From positions 72,163-136,162 of the forward strand of contig JBIPOE010000003.1 in the NCBI GenBank assembly GCA_044379485.1: a stretch of DNA of 64,000 nucleotides, in the 5' to 3' direction. Both the position numbers and the translations under genes were made by a program. Within the stretch, counting starts at the first letter, position 1. Each line of letters starts with the position of its first letter. Of the stretch, positions 27,175 through 35,555 are shown piece after piece. The notes under the pieces are model-generated. The model was given only the letters and a program-made list of their open reading frames with translations, made no database searches and was not told the DNA's origin. This DNA comes from CAMDMI01 sp044379485. GTDB lineage: Bacteria > Bacteroidota > Bacteroidia > Cytophagales > Flexibacteraceae.

Positions 27175-27708
27175 TTACCAGATAGACTTAAAATCTGGTT
27201 TTATTTGACAGACCTCAAAATCAAAGGTAAAATTTTCAATATCAACTTGTTTTTGATATTTTCCTTTTTCATCTAATAGATATATCTCTATTGAATCATC
27301 AGCAGGATTGACAATAATATAGTATTTAACGGCATTTTCCTGGTATAACTCAAATTTTACATTTCTATCTTTTTTTTCTGTTGATGGAGATAGAATTTCA
27401 AAAATGGCGATTGGAGCTTCAATTATTCTATTGCCTCCGACTTCTTTGCATACTATTGAAATGTCTGGTTGAACTACTGTATCCTCCGATATTTGCCAAT
27501 CTATGGGTAAAAAAACTTCACATTTTCCGCAAGGTTTAAGACTGGATTTAAGCTCTGAATAAAGTTGACCATTTATCCTTTGATGTCTTATACTTGGAGC
27601 TGGACTCATACAATACGGTGCTCCACTAATTAGTTCCCAGGCATCTTGCCAGTGCTCCCACTCGGCTACGGTATAATAGGCCTGATATTGTTTTGCTGCA
27701 TCTCCCAT
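27175..27708 (-). CDS. Uma2 family (DUF820) putative restriction-like endonuclease
   Basis: This 177-residue protein has the Uma2 PD-(D/E)XK fold. Motifs seen are RHQRINGQLYSELKSSL (helix with catalytic Glu), VVQPDISIVCKEV (Asp of the core), APIAIFEILSPSTEKKDRN (E-x-K-like core with downstream Lys) and KYYIIVNPADDSIEIYLL. The family is widespread and expanded in cyanobacteria and some Bacteroidota; its function is unproven. It sits inside the urate gene cluster on the same strand (34 bases after its stop comes the DUF6986 start; 44 bases separate it from uraH), but there is no biochemical reason for a link. It is likely an insertion into the cluster. Confidence 0.85.
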   Translation of the reverse strand: MGDAAKQYQAYYTVAEWEHWQDAWELISGAPYCMSPAPSIRHQRINGQLYSELKSSLKPCGKCEVFLPIDWQISEDTVVQPDISIVCKEVGGNRIIEAPIAIFEILSPSTEKKDRNVKFELYQENAVKYYIIVNPADDSIEIYLLDEKGKYQKQVDIENFTFDFEVCQIKPDFKSIW

Positions 27709-27752
27709 ATTTCAAAGGTACTAAAACCGAAGTTATTTTTTATGTTTCTGAT

Positions 27753-28091
27753 CTAACTACCTCTATATGTGCTATATCCAAAAGGATTTAACAAAAGTGG
27801 AATGTGATAATGACTTGTATCAAAGGTTTCAAACTCTATTCTGATGCTTGGGTAAAATGAAACAATTTCTTTTTGGGCAAAATACTCTGCCACATCGAAA
27901 AGCATGCTGTAAACCCCTGGATAAAGTTTGATTTCTTTTTCTAAGAGGTCTGGAATTCTTCCGTCAGAATTTGTTACACCTGAGGCCAGATTTTCCCAAC
28001 CGTTCTTAGTTGGTTTTTGCAAATGGATGGAAACACCAGCTACTGGCTTTCCAATGGAAGTATCTAAAATATGTGTAGTTATCTGGCTCAT
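27753..28091 (-). CDS. uraH: 5-hydroxyisourate hydrolase
   Basis: This 112-residue transthyretin-like enzyme hydrolyses 5-hydroxyisourate, the PuuD product. The N-terminal HILDTSIGKPVAGVSIHLQ carries the first catalytic His. The C-terminal HYHIPLLLNPFGYSTYRGS holds the diagnostic YRGS tail. The length is normal. There is no periplasmic signal, so it is cytosolic. Its ATG overlaps the uraD stop by 4 bases (28088-28091), showing translational coupling. Confidence 0.96.
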   Translation of the reverse strand: MSQITTHILDTSIGKPVAGVSIHLQKPTKNGWENLASGVTNSDGRIPDLLEKEIKLYPGVYSMLFDVAEYFAQKEIVSFYPSIRIEFETFDTSHYHIPLLLNPFGYSTYRGS

Positions 28092-28591
28092 ACAAAAAGT
28101 TTTTCGATTCGGATATGCGTTATTTTATGTTGTTCTCCTGCTGCAATTTGTAACTCCTGGACCTTTTCATTGAGTAAGCGTTCATTAAGCAAATCCAGCA
28201 TTTCGTTGGCAGATTTTCCTGTGGCGCAAACTATAAATATGAATCCGAATTTTTGCCAATATGCTTCATTTCCTGCTGCTAATTTTTCTATAACTTCGCG
28301 ATTGGCCAGGTTTACTGCTGCTTGTTCAGATGAGGCCCAATTGGCCGTTGCAGCAAATTTCTTTTCCAAAGAACCAATATCTCCAATTTTTGGGTGATGG
28401 GTGAAAGCTTCCAACCAATCGTTTTCTGATGTTTCAGCCCACAAATTATCCGCACATTTTTTTAACTCTTCAATAGAATTAAATGGCGCATTTAAAGCCA
28501 TCTTTTCAGCCCAACTGGTGGATCCGCAGCAGGCAAACAAGGTATCAAAAGCTTGTTTATGAGGCAATTGATTAAATTCAGAGAGTGTCAT
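28088..28591 (-). CDS. uraD: 2-oxo-4-hydroxy-4-carboxy-5-ureidoimidazoline decarboxylase
   Basis: This 167-residue OHCU decarboxylase converts the UraH product to S-allantoin. The helical fold shows FNQLPHKQAFDTLFACCGS, WAEKM, the catalytic FTHHPKIGDIGSL and FIFIVCATGKSANEMLDLL, all family signatures. It is the first gene of the urate cluster on the minus strand, and its stop overlaps the uraH start by 4 bases. No promoter box is clear; the upstream 114 bases contain the terminator of the preceding lpx operon. Confidence 0.95.
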   Translation of the reverse strand: MTLSEFNQLPHKQAFDTLFACCGSTSWAEKMALNAPFNSIEELKKCADNLWAETSENDWLEAFTHHPKIGDIGSLEKKFAATANWASSEQAAVNLANREVIEKLAAGNEAYWQKFGFIFIVCATGKSANEMLDLLNERLLNEKVQELQIAAGEQHKITHIRIEKLFV

Positions 28592-28643
28592 TATTGATGT
28601 TTAAAGGTAGAGGTCTAAAAGTGTAAATTTTTTTTGATTCAAA

Positions 28644-28682
28644 AAAAAACCTCCAGACTAATGCTGAAGGTGGTATTTTTTT
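28644..28682 (-). terminator. terminator of the lpx operon
   Basis: Read on the minus strand, ACCTTCAG and CTGGAGGT form an 8-bp stem with one mismatch, followed by a run of nine T. It lies 24 bases after the lpxA stop. Confidence 0.8.
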
Positions 28683-28705
28683 GAAAATCTTAAAAAGGAT
28701 CTGAT

Positions 28706-29518
28706 TTATAAAATGGAGGTAGAGCTTTTTCCATTTGCACTTCCACCATATCCTCTCATAATTCCTCTTTCTGAGCCCCTGATAAAATTGAGAATTTCAT
28801 CCCTTTCTTTTGATGGGGTAAATTCTAATTCTATTAAATCACATGCTTTGGTATAGGTATTTCCATCTAGATATATGATCCGATACAGTTCCTGAATTTC
28901 TTCAATTTTTTCATTGGAGAAATTTCTTCTCCTCAAACCGACTGAATTTACACCAACATAACTTAGCGGTTCTCTACCAGCCTTGGTAAAAGGTGGGACA
29001 TCTTTTCTAACCAATGAGCCACCCGAAACCATGGAGTGTGCACCGATTTTTACAAATTGATGAACTGCAGAAGTTCCGCCTATGACGACAAAGTCTTCAA
29101 TAACAACGTGGCCAGCCAGCTGAACGGCATTGGCAAGGATGCATTGGTTTCCAATTAAACAATCGTGGGCTACATGAACATAGGCCATTATCAAACAGTT
29201 ATCTCCGATTTCAGTTCTGAAGCGGTCAACCGTTCCACGGCTTATGGTTACAAATTCACGGATAACGGTGTTGTCTCCAATAACAACCGTAGTTTTTTCT
29301 CCAGCAAATTTCAGATCCTGAGGAATAGAGGAAACGACCGCACCAGGAAAAACCTGTACACCATTGCCCAGTCTGGCGCCATCCATAATTACTGCATTGG
29401 GACCAATCCAGCAATTATCTCCAATTACTACATCTCCATAGATTGTAGCAAATGGCTCTATTTTAACATTTTGGCCAATTTTGGCCTCAGGATGAATGTT
29501 GGCGAGTAAATGGTTCAT
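28706..29518 (-). CDS. lpxA: acyl-ACP:UDP-N-acetylglucosamine O-acyltransferase LpxA
   Basis: This 270-residue left-handed beta-helix enzyme catalyses the first acylation in lipid A synthesis. Hexapeptide repeats run from ANIHPEAKIGQNVKIEP through VVIEDFVVIGGTSAVHQFV, with the catalytic His in the AYVHVAHDCLIG region. The C-terminal helical domain begins at RRRNFSNEKIEEIQELY. The start at 29518 (MNHLLANIHP) shares one base with the lpxC-fabZ stop (TAATG), which is decisive over the upstream in-frame ATG at 29566. It is the last gene of a four-gene operon. Confidence 0.97.
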   Translation of the reverse strand: MNHLLANIHPEAKIGQNVKIEPFATIYGDVVIGDNCWIGPNAVIMDGARLGNGVQVFPGAVVSSIPQDLKFAGEKTTVVIGDNTVIREFVTISRGTVDRFRTEIGDNCLIMAYVHVAHDCLIGNQCILANAVQLAGHVVIEDFVVIGGTSAVHQFVKIGAHSMVSGGSLVRKDVPPFTKAGREPLSYVGVNSVGLRRRNFSNEKIEEIQELYRIIYLDGNTYTKACDLIELEFTPSKERDEILNFIRGSERGIMRGYGGSANGKSSTSIL

Positions 29519-30927
29519 TATTTTGTTTCCTTCCTCACTATATACGCTGATAAAACTGCTTCGCAAACGAGATTGCCCGCAACATAAGCCCGTCCGTGCA
29601 TTTTTGCAATACCTCTTCTAATTGGACCCATCAATTCGCAACTAAATACCACCGTATCACCAGGAACAACCATTTTCTTGAAACGGCAATTTTCGATTGC
29701 TAAAAGGTAAGTCCAATGATTTTCCGGATCCGGCACTGTATTCAAAACCAGAATTCCTCCTGTGTGGGCCATGGCTTCAATTTGAAGAACGCCAGGCATT
29801 ACAGGATTTCCTGGAAAATGACCCTGGAAAAAGGGCTCATTGATGGTTACATTTTTGATACCGGCCACAGAATTTTCGTCAAGGTGAAAAATTTTGTCAA
29901 TCAGGCAAAACGGATACCGGTGAGGCAGCATTTTGTAGATCTGAACCACATCTAACAAAGGTTGAACCGAAGGATCATACGTTGGAATACCTTTAGGCAT
30001 TGCCTTTTTTTCCTGCTCCTTCATAACCTTTTTGAGCTTTTTGGCAAAAGCCACATTGGCTGCGTGACCAGGCCTGGCAGCTAAAATCTGACCTCTGATT
30101 GGTCTTCCAGCCAGGGCTAAATCACCAACCAAATCTAAGAGTTTGTGCCTTGCAGGCTCATTTTTATATCGTAGCTCAACATTGTTGAGAATTCCTTCTT
30201 TTTTAACTTCGACTCTAGGTTTGTGAAATAGATCTGCAAGATGCTGAAGCTCATGGTCTTCCACAACTCTATCCACAATTACAATTGCATTATTAAGATC
30301 ACCACCTTTGATCAAACCTTGCTCATAAAGCATTTCCAGTTCATGCAAAAAGCAAAATGTTCTGCAGGAAGCGATTTCTTTTCCAAAATCACGAATGTCT
30401 GTAAGCGAGGCATGTTGACTTCCCAAAACTGGCGAATTATAATCCACCATAACGGTAAGTCTGTAGTCATCAAGGGGTAAGGCGGCAATTTCTACATTTC
30501 TTGCCTCATCCTTATAGCTTATGGCCTCCGTAACATCAAAGAAGTTTCGGAGGGCATTTTGCTCTTGAAAACCAACTCCTTCTAAGGCCAAAACAAAAGG
30601 CATTGAGCTTCCGTCCATGATTGGTGGCTCGGGACCATCCAACTGAATAAGTACATTGTCCACTTCGGTTCCTACCAAAGCGGCCATTGTGTGTTCAACT
30701 GTGTTAACCCTTGCACCATTGTGCTCGATTGTAGTTCCCCGGCTAAGGTCAACTACATAATCAACATCTGCATCCACAATGGGTTGACCAGGCAGATCTA
30801 CCCTTTGAAATTTAATGCCATGGTTAATGTCGGCAGGAACAAAAGTCATTGTGGCATTTGCCCCGGTATGCAGCCCAACACCTGAAAGTGTAAAACTTTC
30901 CTTGATTGTGTGCTGCTTAGTATTCAT
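29518..30927 (-). CDS. lpxC-fabZ: bifunctional LpxC deacetylase / FabZ dehydratase fusion
   Basis: This 469-residue fusion is characteristic of Bacteroidota. Residues about 1-295 are LpxC, the zinc deacetylase committing step of lipid A synthesis. Ligands and catalytic groups can be read in VEHTMAALVG, ARHKLLDLVGDLAL and RPGHAANVAFAK. Residues about 320-469 are FabZ, 3-hydroxyacyl-ACP dehydratase, with the hot-dog-fold active site HFPGNPVMPGVLQIEAMAH near residue 370. LpxC and FabZ compete for the same 3-hydroxyacyl-ACP pool, so fusion may balance the two fluxes; that is inference. It is flanked by lpxD upstream (24-base gap) and lpxA downstream (one-base overlap). Confidence 0.97.
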   Translation of the reverse strand: MNTKQHTIKESFTLSGVGLHTGANATMTFVPADINHGIKFQRVDLPGQPIVDADVDYVVDLSRGTTIEHNGARVNTVEHTMAALVGTEVDNVLIQLDGPEPPIMDGSSMPFVLALEGVGFQEQNALRNFFDVTEAISYKDEARNVEIAALPLDDYRLTVMVDYNSPVLGSQHASLTDIRDFGKEIASCRTFCFLHELEMLYEQGLIKGGDLNNAIVIVDRVVEDHELQHLADLFHKPRVEVKKEGILNNVELRYKNEPARHKLLDLVGDLALAGRPIRGQILAARPGHAANVAFAKKLKKVMKEQEKKAMPKGIPTYDPSVQPLLDVVQIYKMLPHRYPFCLIDKIFHLDENSVAGIKNVTINEPFFQGHFPGNPVMPGVLQIEAMAHTGGILVLNTVPDPENHWTYLLAIENCRFKKMVVPGDTVVFSCELMGPIRRGIAKMHGRAYVAGNLVCEAVLSAYIVRKETK

Positions 30928-30951
30928 TTTTAAAAATCAATTGTTTGATAT

Positions 30952-32013
30952 TTAACTTATGGGATTTCCTTTCAGTTCTACCTGCAAGTGAACAAGTTGC
31001 CGTTCCATTTCTTCTATACGTTTTAGCATATCAGGTAGTTTTTTATAGACAATTATTGACTTAAGCTGATCTTTATATTCAATTGCAGGACTACCAAAAA
31101 GTGCAGTTCCTTCATTTAAAACTCCTTTTGAAACACCAGATTGGGCACCAATTGAAGTTCGGTTTGCAATTTTAACATGGCCAACCACTCCGACTTGCCC
31201 TGCAATAATACAACCTTCTCCGATTTTTGTAGAACCTGAAATTCCGGATTGGGATGCCATCACTGTATCTTGACCAATTTCGACATTGTGAGCAATCTGA
31301 ATCAGGTTGTCAAGTTTGACTCCTTTTCCAATGACTGTAGCCCCCATTGTAGCTCTGTCGATCGTCGTGTTTGCACCTATATCTACGTGATCTTTAATGA
31401 TTACAATGCCAAGTTGGGGAATGTTTTTATAACTTCCATCCATTTGTGGAGCAAAGCCAAAACCATCACTTCCAACAACTGCGCCAGCTGCAATTGTGCA
31501 ATAACTTCCGATTTTACAACCAGAATAAATTTTTACACCAGGATATAAAATAGTGTTGTCTCCAATTGAAACTCCATCTCCAATATACACATGCGGATAA
31601 ATTTTGACATTTGATCCGATGACACAATTTTGGCCTACATAAGAAAAAGCACCTCTATAAATATTTTCACCAACAACTGAATTTGAACCGGTAAAAACCG
31701 GCTCTTCGGTACCTGATTTTGAAAGTGACGTTAAACGCTGGTATTCTTGCAATAAAACGGTAAAACTTGAATAGGGGTCTTCTACCTTTATTATGGTGGC
31801 TTTAATCTTTTGTTTTGGGACAAAAGACTTGGCAATCAATACGATAGAAGATTTTGTGGTATAAACGAATGGTTCATATTTCATATTGGCAAGGAAGGAA
31901 ATGCAACCGGGTGCACCCTCTTCGATTTTTGCCAAATTGTTGACCTTAATATTTGAATCGCCTTCTAAGTCTCCCTTAACCAGGGCTGCTATTTGGGCGG
32001 CTGAAAACTCCAT
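30952..32013 (-). CDS. lpxD: UDP-3-O-(3-hydroxymyristoyl)glucosamine N-acyltransferase LpxD
   Basis: This 353-residue enzyme catalyses the third step of lipid A synthesis. The N-terminal uridine-binding domain (about 1-100) has NLAKIEEGAPGCISFLANMKYEPF. A hexapeptide beta-helix follows (about 100-300), with GSDGFGFAPQMDGSYKNIPQ and the catalytic His in LIQIAHNVEIG. A C-terminal coiled helix ends the protein. The length is normal. It starts 5 bases after the HD-domain gene stop and precedes lpxC-fabZ. Confidence 0.97.
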   Translation of the reverse strand: MEFSAAQIAALVKGDLEGDSNIKVNNLAKIEEGAPGCISFLANMKYEPFVYTTKSSIVLIAKSFVPKQKIKATIIKVEDPYSSFTVLLQEYQRLTSLSKSGTEEPVFTGSNSVVGENIYRGAFSYVGQNCVIGSNVKIYPHVYIGDGVSIGDNTILYPGVKIYSGCKIGSYCTIAAGAVVGSDGFGFAPQMDGSYKNIPQLGIVIIKDHVDIGANTTIDRATMGATVIGKGVKLDNLIQIAHNVEIGQDTVMASQSGISGSTKIGEGCIIAGQVGVVGHVKIANRTSIGAQSGVSKGVLNEGTALFGSPAIEYKDQLKSIIVYKKLPDMLKRIEEMERQLVHLQVELKGNPIS

Positions 32014-32018
32014 TTTAT

Positions 32019-33269
32019 TTATTTTCCAGAAAAAGTTTGCAAAGATATGGTTTTGGGTTTGCAGACAATATATTTTTTCACAACTGTTGCCATTGCATGA
32101 ATATTTGGTAAGTCTGTCGCATTCGCAACGTCCACTATTTCACCTGAACGCGTTTTTACCCCTATTCTATTGCCACCTGAAACATAGGCTGCATTGGAAA
32201 CCTCTTTTTCAAAAACAAGATAAGTCACATCTTCTTCAGAAATTCCAAGTTCAAACTGATAAATTTCTCTCAAACTTTTCAAATCTTTTTCGGCCATGGC
32301 CTGATTTGAAATATTAACCTTTAATAATCGCCTGTCCATTAGGCCTCTGCTGAGGTAAGACAAAGCAAAATCAGGATTGGCAGACCAAATTTTGATACAA
32401 TGCCAAATGTCATAGTCGTCAATTAAAGAAAATAAATTGAGGTAATCTGGATTGGACATAAAATCTGTCCAACCAAAACTGCGTTCAAAAAAAGGTGCAA
32501 GTGCGGCTGTCATTTCCAGTTTTGCTCCATTTTGAATTAAAAATCGGGCCCTTCGCATGAGTTGAATTAACATTTCCTCGGCGCTCACAGTGGTTTTATG
32601 TAAATACACTTGCCAATACATAAGCCTCCGGGAACTCAGGAAATTTTCGATGGAGTAAATTGCTTTTTCTTCTACAACCAGCTCGTCTTCATGGACATCG
32701 ATCATTCTCAAAATTCGTTCTGCTGAAATAGAACCTTCAGCCACGCCAGTGAAAAAGCAATCTCTTCGCAAATAATCCAGTCGATCTATGTCTAGCTGAC
32801 TGGAAACCAATTGATTGAAAAATTGACGTTTATAGTTTCCCTGAAACATTTCTATGCCAATACTTAGTTTTCCTCCAAAGAGGAAATTAAGTCTTTCCAT
32901 GAAAGCAAGAGATAGTTTTTCGTGGGGAACATTTTGTAAAATGCTGTGCTCCAGAGCATGGGAAAAAGGACCGTGACCAATGTCATGTAACAAAATGGCA
33001 AGTTTGGCCCCTTCTTCTTCGGCTTCAGATATTTGGACACCCTTTTGCCGCAAAGTTTCCAAGGCAAGGTCCATTAAAAACATGGCACCAAGGGCATGGT
33101 GAAATCGGGTATGGTTGGCGCCCGGATAAACCATATCGGTTAATCCAAGTTGTTTTATTCTTCTAAGTCTTTGAAAATAAGGATGATCTATTACATCCTG
33201 AATCAATCCGCCTGGCACTGTGATGAAACCGTGGACGGGGTCGTTTATTATTTTGCCTTTTCCGGACAT
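32019..33269 (-). CDS. HD-domain phosphohydrolase (dGTPase-like)
   Basis: This 416-residue HD-superfamily hydrolase starts MSGKGKIINDPVHGFI. A His-Asp metal site is at about residues 60-105 (NHTRFHHALGAMFL, LLHDIGHGPFSHALEH) with a further Asp in SQLDIDRLDYLRRD. These are the signatures of the dNTPase/SAMHD1-like group. Relatives hydrolyse dNTPs or other nucleotides; the substrate is unproven. It is the first gene of the lpx operon, and this neighbourhood is conserved in many Bacteroidota. That suggests either shared promoter use or an undefined link with envelope synthesis. Confidence 0.92.
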   Translation of the reverse strand: MSGKGKIINDPVHGFITVPGGLIQDVIDHPYFQRLRRIKQLGLTDMVYPGANHTRFHHALGAMFLMDLALETLRQKGVQISEAEEEGAKLAILLHDIGHGPFSHALEHSILQNVPHEKLSLAFMERLNFLFGGKLSIGIEMFQGNYKRQFFNQLVSSQLDIDRLDYLRRDCFFTGVAEGSISAERILRMIDVHEDELVVEEKAIYSIENFLSSRRLMYWQVYLHKTTVSAEEMLIQLMRRARFLIQNGAKLEMTAALAPFFERSFGWTDFMSNPDYLNLFSLIDDYDIWHCIKIWSANPDFALSYLSRGLMDRRLLKVNISNQAMAEKDLKSLREIYQFELGISEEDVTYLVFEKEVSNAAYVSGGNRIGVKTRSGEIVDVANATDLPNIHAMATVVKKYIVCKPKTISLQTFSGK

Positions 33270-33440
33270 AGGGGCGAAGGTACGACTCTGATTGCTTTTC
33301 GTGTTCAGATTCCGAAATTTCTACCTAAGTTTTGGCAAATGGTGCGATTGTTGGTTTGCATTTGCCGAATGTTGAAGGTGGTTTTTATGCTTGTCTATCG
33401 TTTACCTGCTTAAATGCTTCGAGGTTTTAGGTTAATGAAG

Positions 33441-33519
33441 GTGCCGGTGATGCCGGGTCAGAGACCCTACAATTATAATAAAATCCTTAGAGCGCTGCGC
33501 TAACTCAAAGGATAGGTGA
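33441..33519 (+). repeat. two-hairpin interspersed element, copy A
   Basis: This is a 79-bp unit beginning GTGCC. Hairpin 1 is GGGTC-AGA-GACCC, then a linker TACAATTATAATAAA, then hairpin 2. Hairpin 2 pairs ATCCTT with AAGGAT and GAG with CTC around the conserved loop CGCTGCGCTAA. It aligns along its whole length with copies B and C. Confidence 0.82.
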
Positions 33520-33536
33520 GGTCCAGGTTATTGGTA

Positions 33537-33614
33537 GTGCCTATTGTACCATGTTGGAGATCATATAATTATTAAATATCTTTAGAGTGCTGTGCTAACT
33601 CAAAAGATATGTGA
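33537..33614 (+). repeat. two-hairpin interspersed element, copy B
   Basis: This is a 78-bp unit starting 17 bases after copy A, in the same orientation. The second stem is ATATCTTT with AAAGATAT, a different sequence from copy A but still paired. The loop TGCTGTGCTAA is kept. Hairpin 1 is weakened (ATGTT-GGA-GATCAT). Confidence 0.8.
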
Positions 33615-33640
33615 AAATTGTATTTGCCATCCGATCGGAT

Positions 33641-34849
33641 TTAAACCCTCTCCAAAACTACCGCAAAACCCTGACCTACACCAATGCACATGGTAACCAA
33701 AGCGTATTTTTTACCTGTCAAAGACAATTCCAAGGCAGCGGAATAGGCAATTCTTGCACCAGACATGCCAAGCGGATGGCCCAGTGCAATTGCTCCCCCA
33801 TTTGGGTTTATTCTGGCATCGTTATCAGCCAAACCCCAGGCATGAATACAAGCCATACTTTGGGCTGCAAAGGCCTCATTGAGTTCAATTAGTTCTATGT
33901 CTTTCATGGAAAGTCCCGCTTTTTTCAAGGCCTGATTGCTGGCCTCCACAGGTCCTATTCCCATGATTCTGGGTTCTACGCCAACTACTGCCGAACTTAC
34001 AATTCTGGCCAACGGTTTTAAGTTATAGGTTTTGATAGCCGATTCTGAAGAAATCAAAATGGCAGCCGAACCATCGTTTAAGCCGGAGGCATTTCCTGCG
34101 GTAACGGTTCCCCCATTGGGTCTGAAAGCAGGTTTTAATTTAGCCAAACCTTCAAGACTGGAACCTGGTTTTATAAATTCATCTTTATCAAAAACAAGTG
34201 CATCCCCTTTTTTCTGGGGGATTGAAATAGGGGCGATTTCCTTCGCAAATCGTCCATTTTTTAAGGCTTCAGTTGCTTTCATTTGGGAATGATATGCAAA
34301 AGCGTCCTGGTCTTCTCTGTTTATTTTATACATATCGGCCAGGTTTTCAGCTGTTTCTCCCATAGCATCTGTTCCGTACATGTCTTTCATTTTTCGGTTA
34401 ACAAAGCGCCAGCCAAAACTGGAATCAAACATTTCGGCATCCCGACCAAAAGGTGTAGAAGTTTTTGAGACGACCCAAGGCGAACGAGTCATTTGCTCTA
34501 CACCGCCTGCAATAATCAAATCCCCATCACCCAATTTTATGGCTCTGGAAGCTTGGACTACGGCTGACAGACCTGAAGCGCAAAGTCGGTTAAGCGTTTC
34601 TCCCGGAACTGAAACCGGTAAACCTGCCAGTAACAAACTCATCCGGGCAACATTTCGATTGTCTTCTCCAGCCTGGTTGGCGCAACCTAGTATGACTTCG
34701 GCAATGGCTTCTCCTGGAATTTCCGGATGTTTGTCCATCAGGGCTTTAATGGAAAAGGCGGCCAAATCATCGGCCCTTACTGTGGAAAGTGTTCCTCCAA
34801 AATTTCCTATTGGTGTGCGGGCTCCATCTATGATAAAAGCGTCATTCAT
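33641..34849 (-). CDS. thiolase, 3-oxoadipyl-CoA thiolase-like
   Basis: This 402-residue thiolase has all three catalytic residues: Cys in NRLCASGLSAV (about residue 89), His in GAIALGHPLGMSGAR (about 354) and Cys in MCIGVGQG (about 388). GCANQAGEDNRNVARMSLLL and NDARINPNGGAIALG are especially close to the PcaF/PaaJ subgroup, which cleaves 3-oxoadipyl-CoA in aromatic and phenylacetate degradation. Acetyl-CoA acetyltransferase activity is an alternative. No other aromatic-degradation gene is nearby, so the specific pathway is uncertain. Confidence 0.9.
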   Translation of the reverse strand: MNDAFIIDGARTPIGNFGGTLSTVRADDLAAFSIKALMDKHPEIPGEAIAEVILGCANQAGEDNRNVARMSLLLAGLPVSVPGETLNRLCASGLSAVVQASRAIKLGDGDLIIAGGVEQMTRSPWVVSKTSTPFGRDAEMFDSSFGWRFVNRKMKDMYGTDAMGETAENLADMYKINREDQDAFAYHSQMKATEALKNGRFAKEIAPISIPQKKGDALVFDKDEFIKPGSSLEGLAKLKPAFRPNGGTVTAGNASGLNDGSAAILISSESAIKTYNLKPLARIVSSAVVGVEPRIMGIGPVEASNQALKKAGLSMKDIELIELNEAFAAQSMACIHAWGLADNDARINPNGGAIALGHPLGMSGARIAYSAALELSLTGKKYALVTMCIGVGQGFAVVLERV

Positions 34850-35532
34850 GTCAAATTTGATTGGTGTATTTTAATCCCACAAATCTGATTGATTTTCCAG
34901 AATTGTTTGGTTGATTTATTTAAGAAACCAGTTACTCTTTCAAATGAAAGTCTACAATGTACGATCTTGCAAAAGGCCATTATATGAAGTCTAAATGAAA
35001 ATTGAACATACTTTTCCTTTTTGGCCTCATTCCGGTTTCTCCGTAGGAGAAATGATTTTTGGCATGTTCAATTTTTTAATAGACTTCATATAAGTACAAC
35101 ACCCTCAATGACAGATAACAAAGGCGGAATACTATATTTCTTCTTAGCCAATTGGTTCAAGCAACTCAAATGACGCCACATCACATCAACTGTTTCATAT
35201 TTCTCAAAATTTAATCGGGTCTCAAAACTTTGGTTGAATTTTTTTGCATTTTTTACAAAAAGAAAAACAATCGCACCTCAAAATATTAATTAACCGTTTT
35301 TTCGTACTTACTTCGTTTAACTAATTCAATTAAAGTAATATAAGCAACTGAAGGTTTGTTGTTATAAGGGAAATTATAAAAGAGCACTCTGGGGGCCACA
35401 ATACTGAGCCTAATTTGAAATGCAGTAAATTCCAGTTTAGGGGTTTCCCCACAAAATAATTTCTTATTGTATTTTAAAATCCATGAATTTTGGTGGTAAA
35501 TAGATTCTAACAAACTGGTTGATTTTTCCAAT
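34850..35532. other. long intergenic region
   Basis: This is 683 bases without a firm gene. It contains a 114-bp inverted-repeat element and a possible broken reading frame on the minus strand, described separately. The remaining sequence is AT-rich with no recognisable site. Confidence 0.6.
34980..35093. mobile_element. MITE-like inverted-repeat element
   Basis: This is a 114-bp element with perfect 14-bp terminal inverted repeats (TTATATGAAGTCTA at 34980-34993, complement at 35080-35093). After six loosely matching bases there is a second perfect 10-bp pairing (AATTGAACAT with ATGTTCAATT). In the centre is a perfect 7-bp hairpin TTTCTCC-GTA-GGAGAAA (35036-35052). It has no coding capacity. 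The ends could include a TA target duplication as left by IS630/mariner-type transposases, but the palindromic ends make this undecidable. A structured transcript is the alternative. Confidence 0.6.
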
Positions 35533-35555
35533 ATGCTCTCTATTTCAAACTTCAA
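35086..35555 (-). pseudogene. possible broken hypothetical gene
   Basis: Two minus-strand frames look faintly protein-like. One covers 35286-35555 (89 residues, MKFEIESILEKSTSLLESIY, ending SKYEKTVN). The other covers 35086-35277 in a different frame (63 residues without a good start, including ETVDVMWRHLSCLNQLAKKK and SIPPLLSVIEGVV). The second frame's stop codon lies inside the terminal repeat of the MITE-like element. Together they could be one ancient gene of about 150 residues, frameshifted and cut by the insertion. No family is recognised. The first part overlaps the start of the ABC ATPase gene by 23 bases on the opposite strand, which argues against it being functional. Confidence 0.3.

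Larger units (their letters stand above)
33270..33640. other. intergenic region with two repeat-element copies
   Basis: This is a 371-base non-coding gap between the HD gene and the thiolase gene. Apart from the two copies of the two-hairpin element, nothing recognisable is present. An apparent open frame running in from the HD gene is antisense noise. Confidence 0.7.

Noticed and set aside
33150..33413. 87-codon frame running out of the HD gene region
   Set aside because: It starts antisense inside the HD gene and continues into non-coding DNA; codon use is unlike the real genes.
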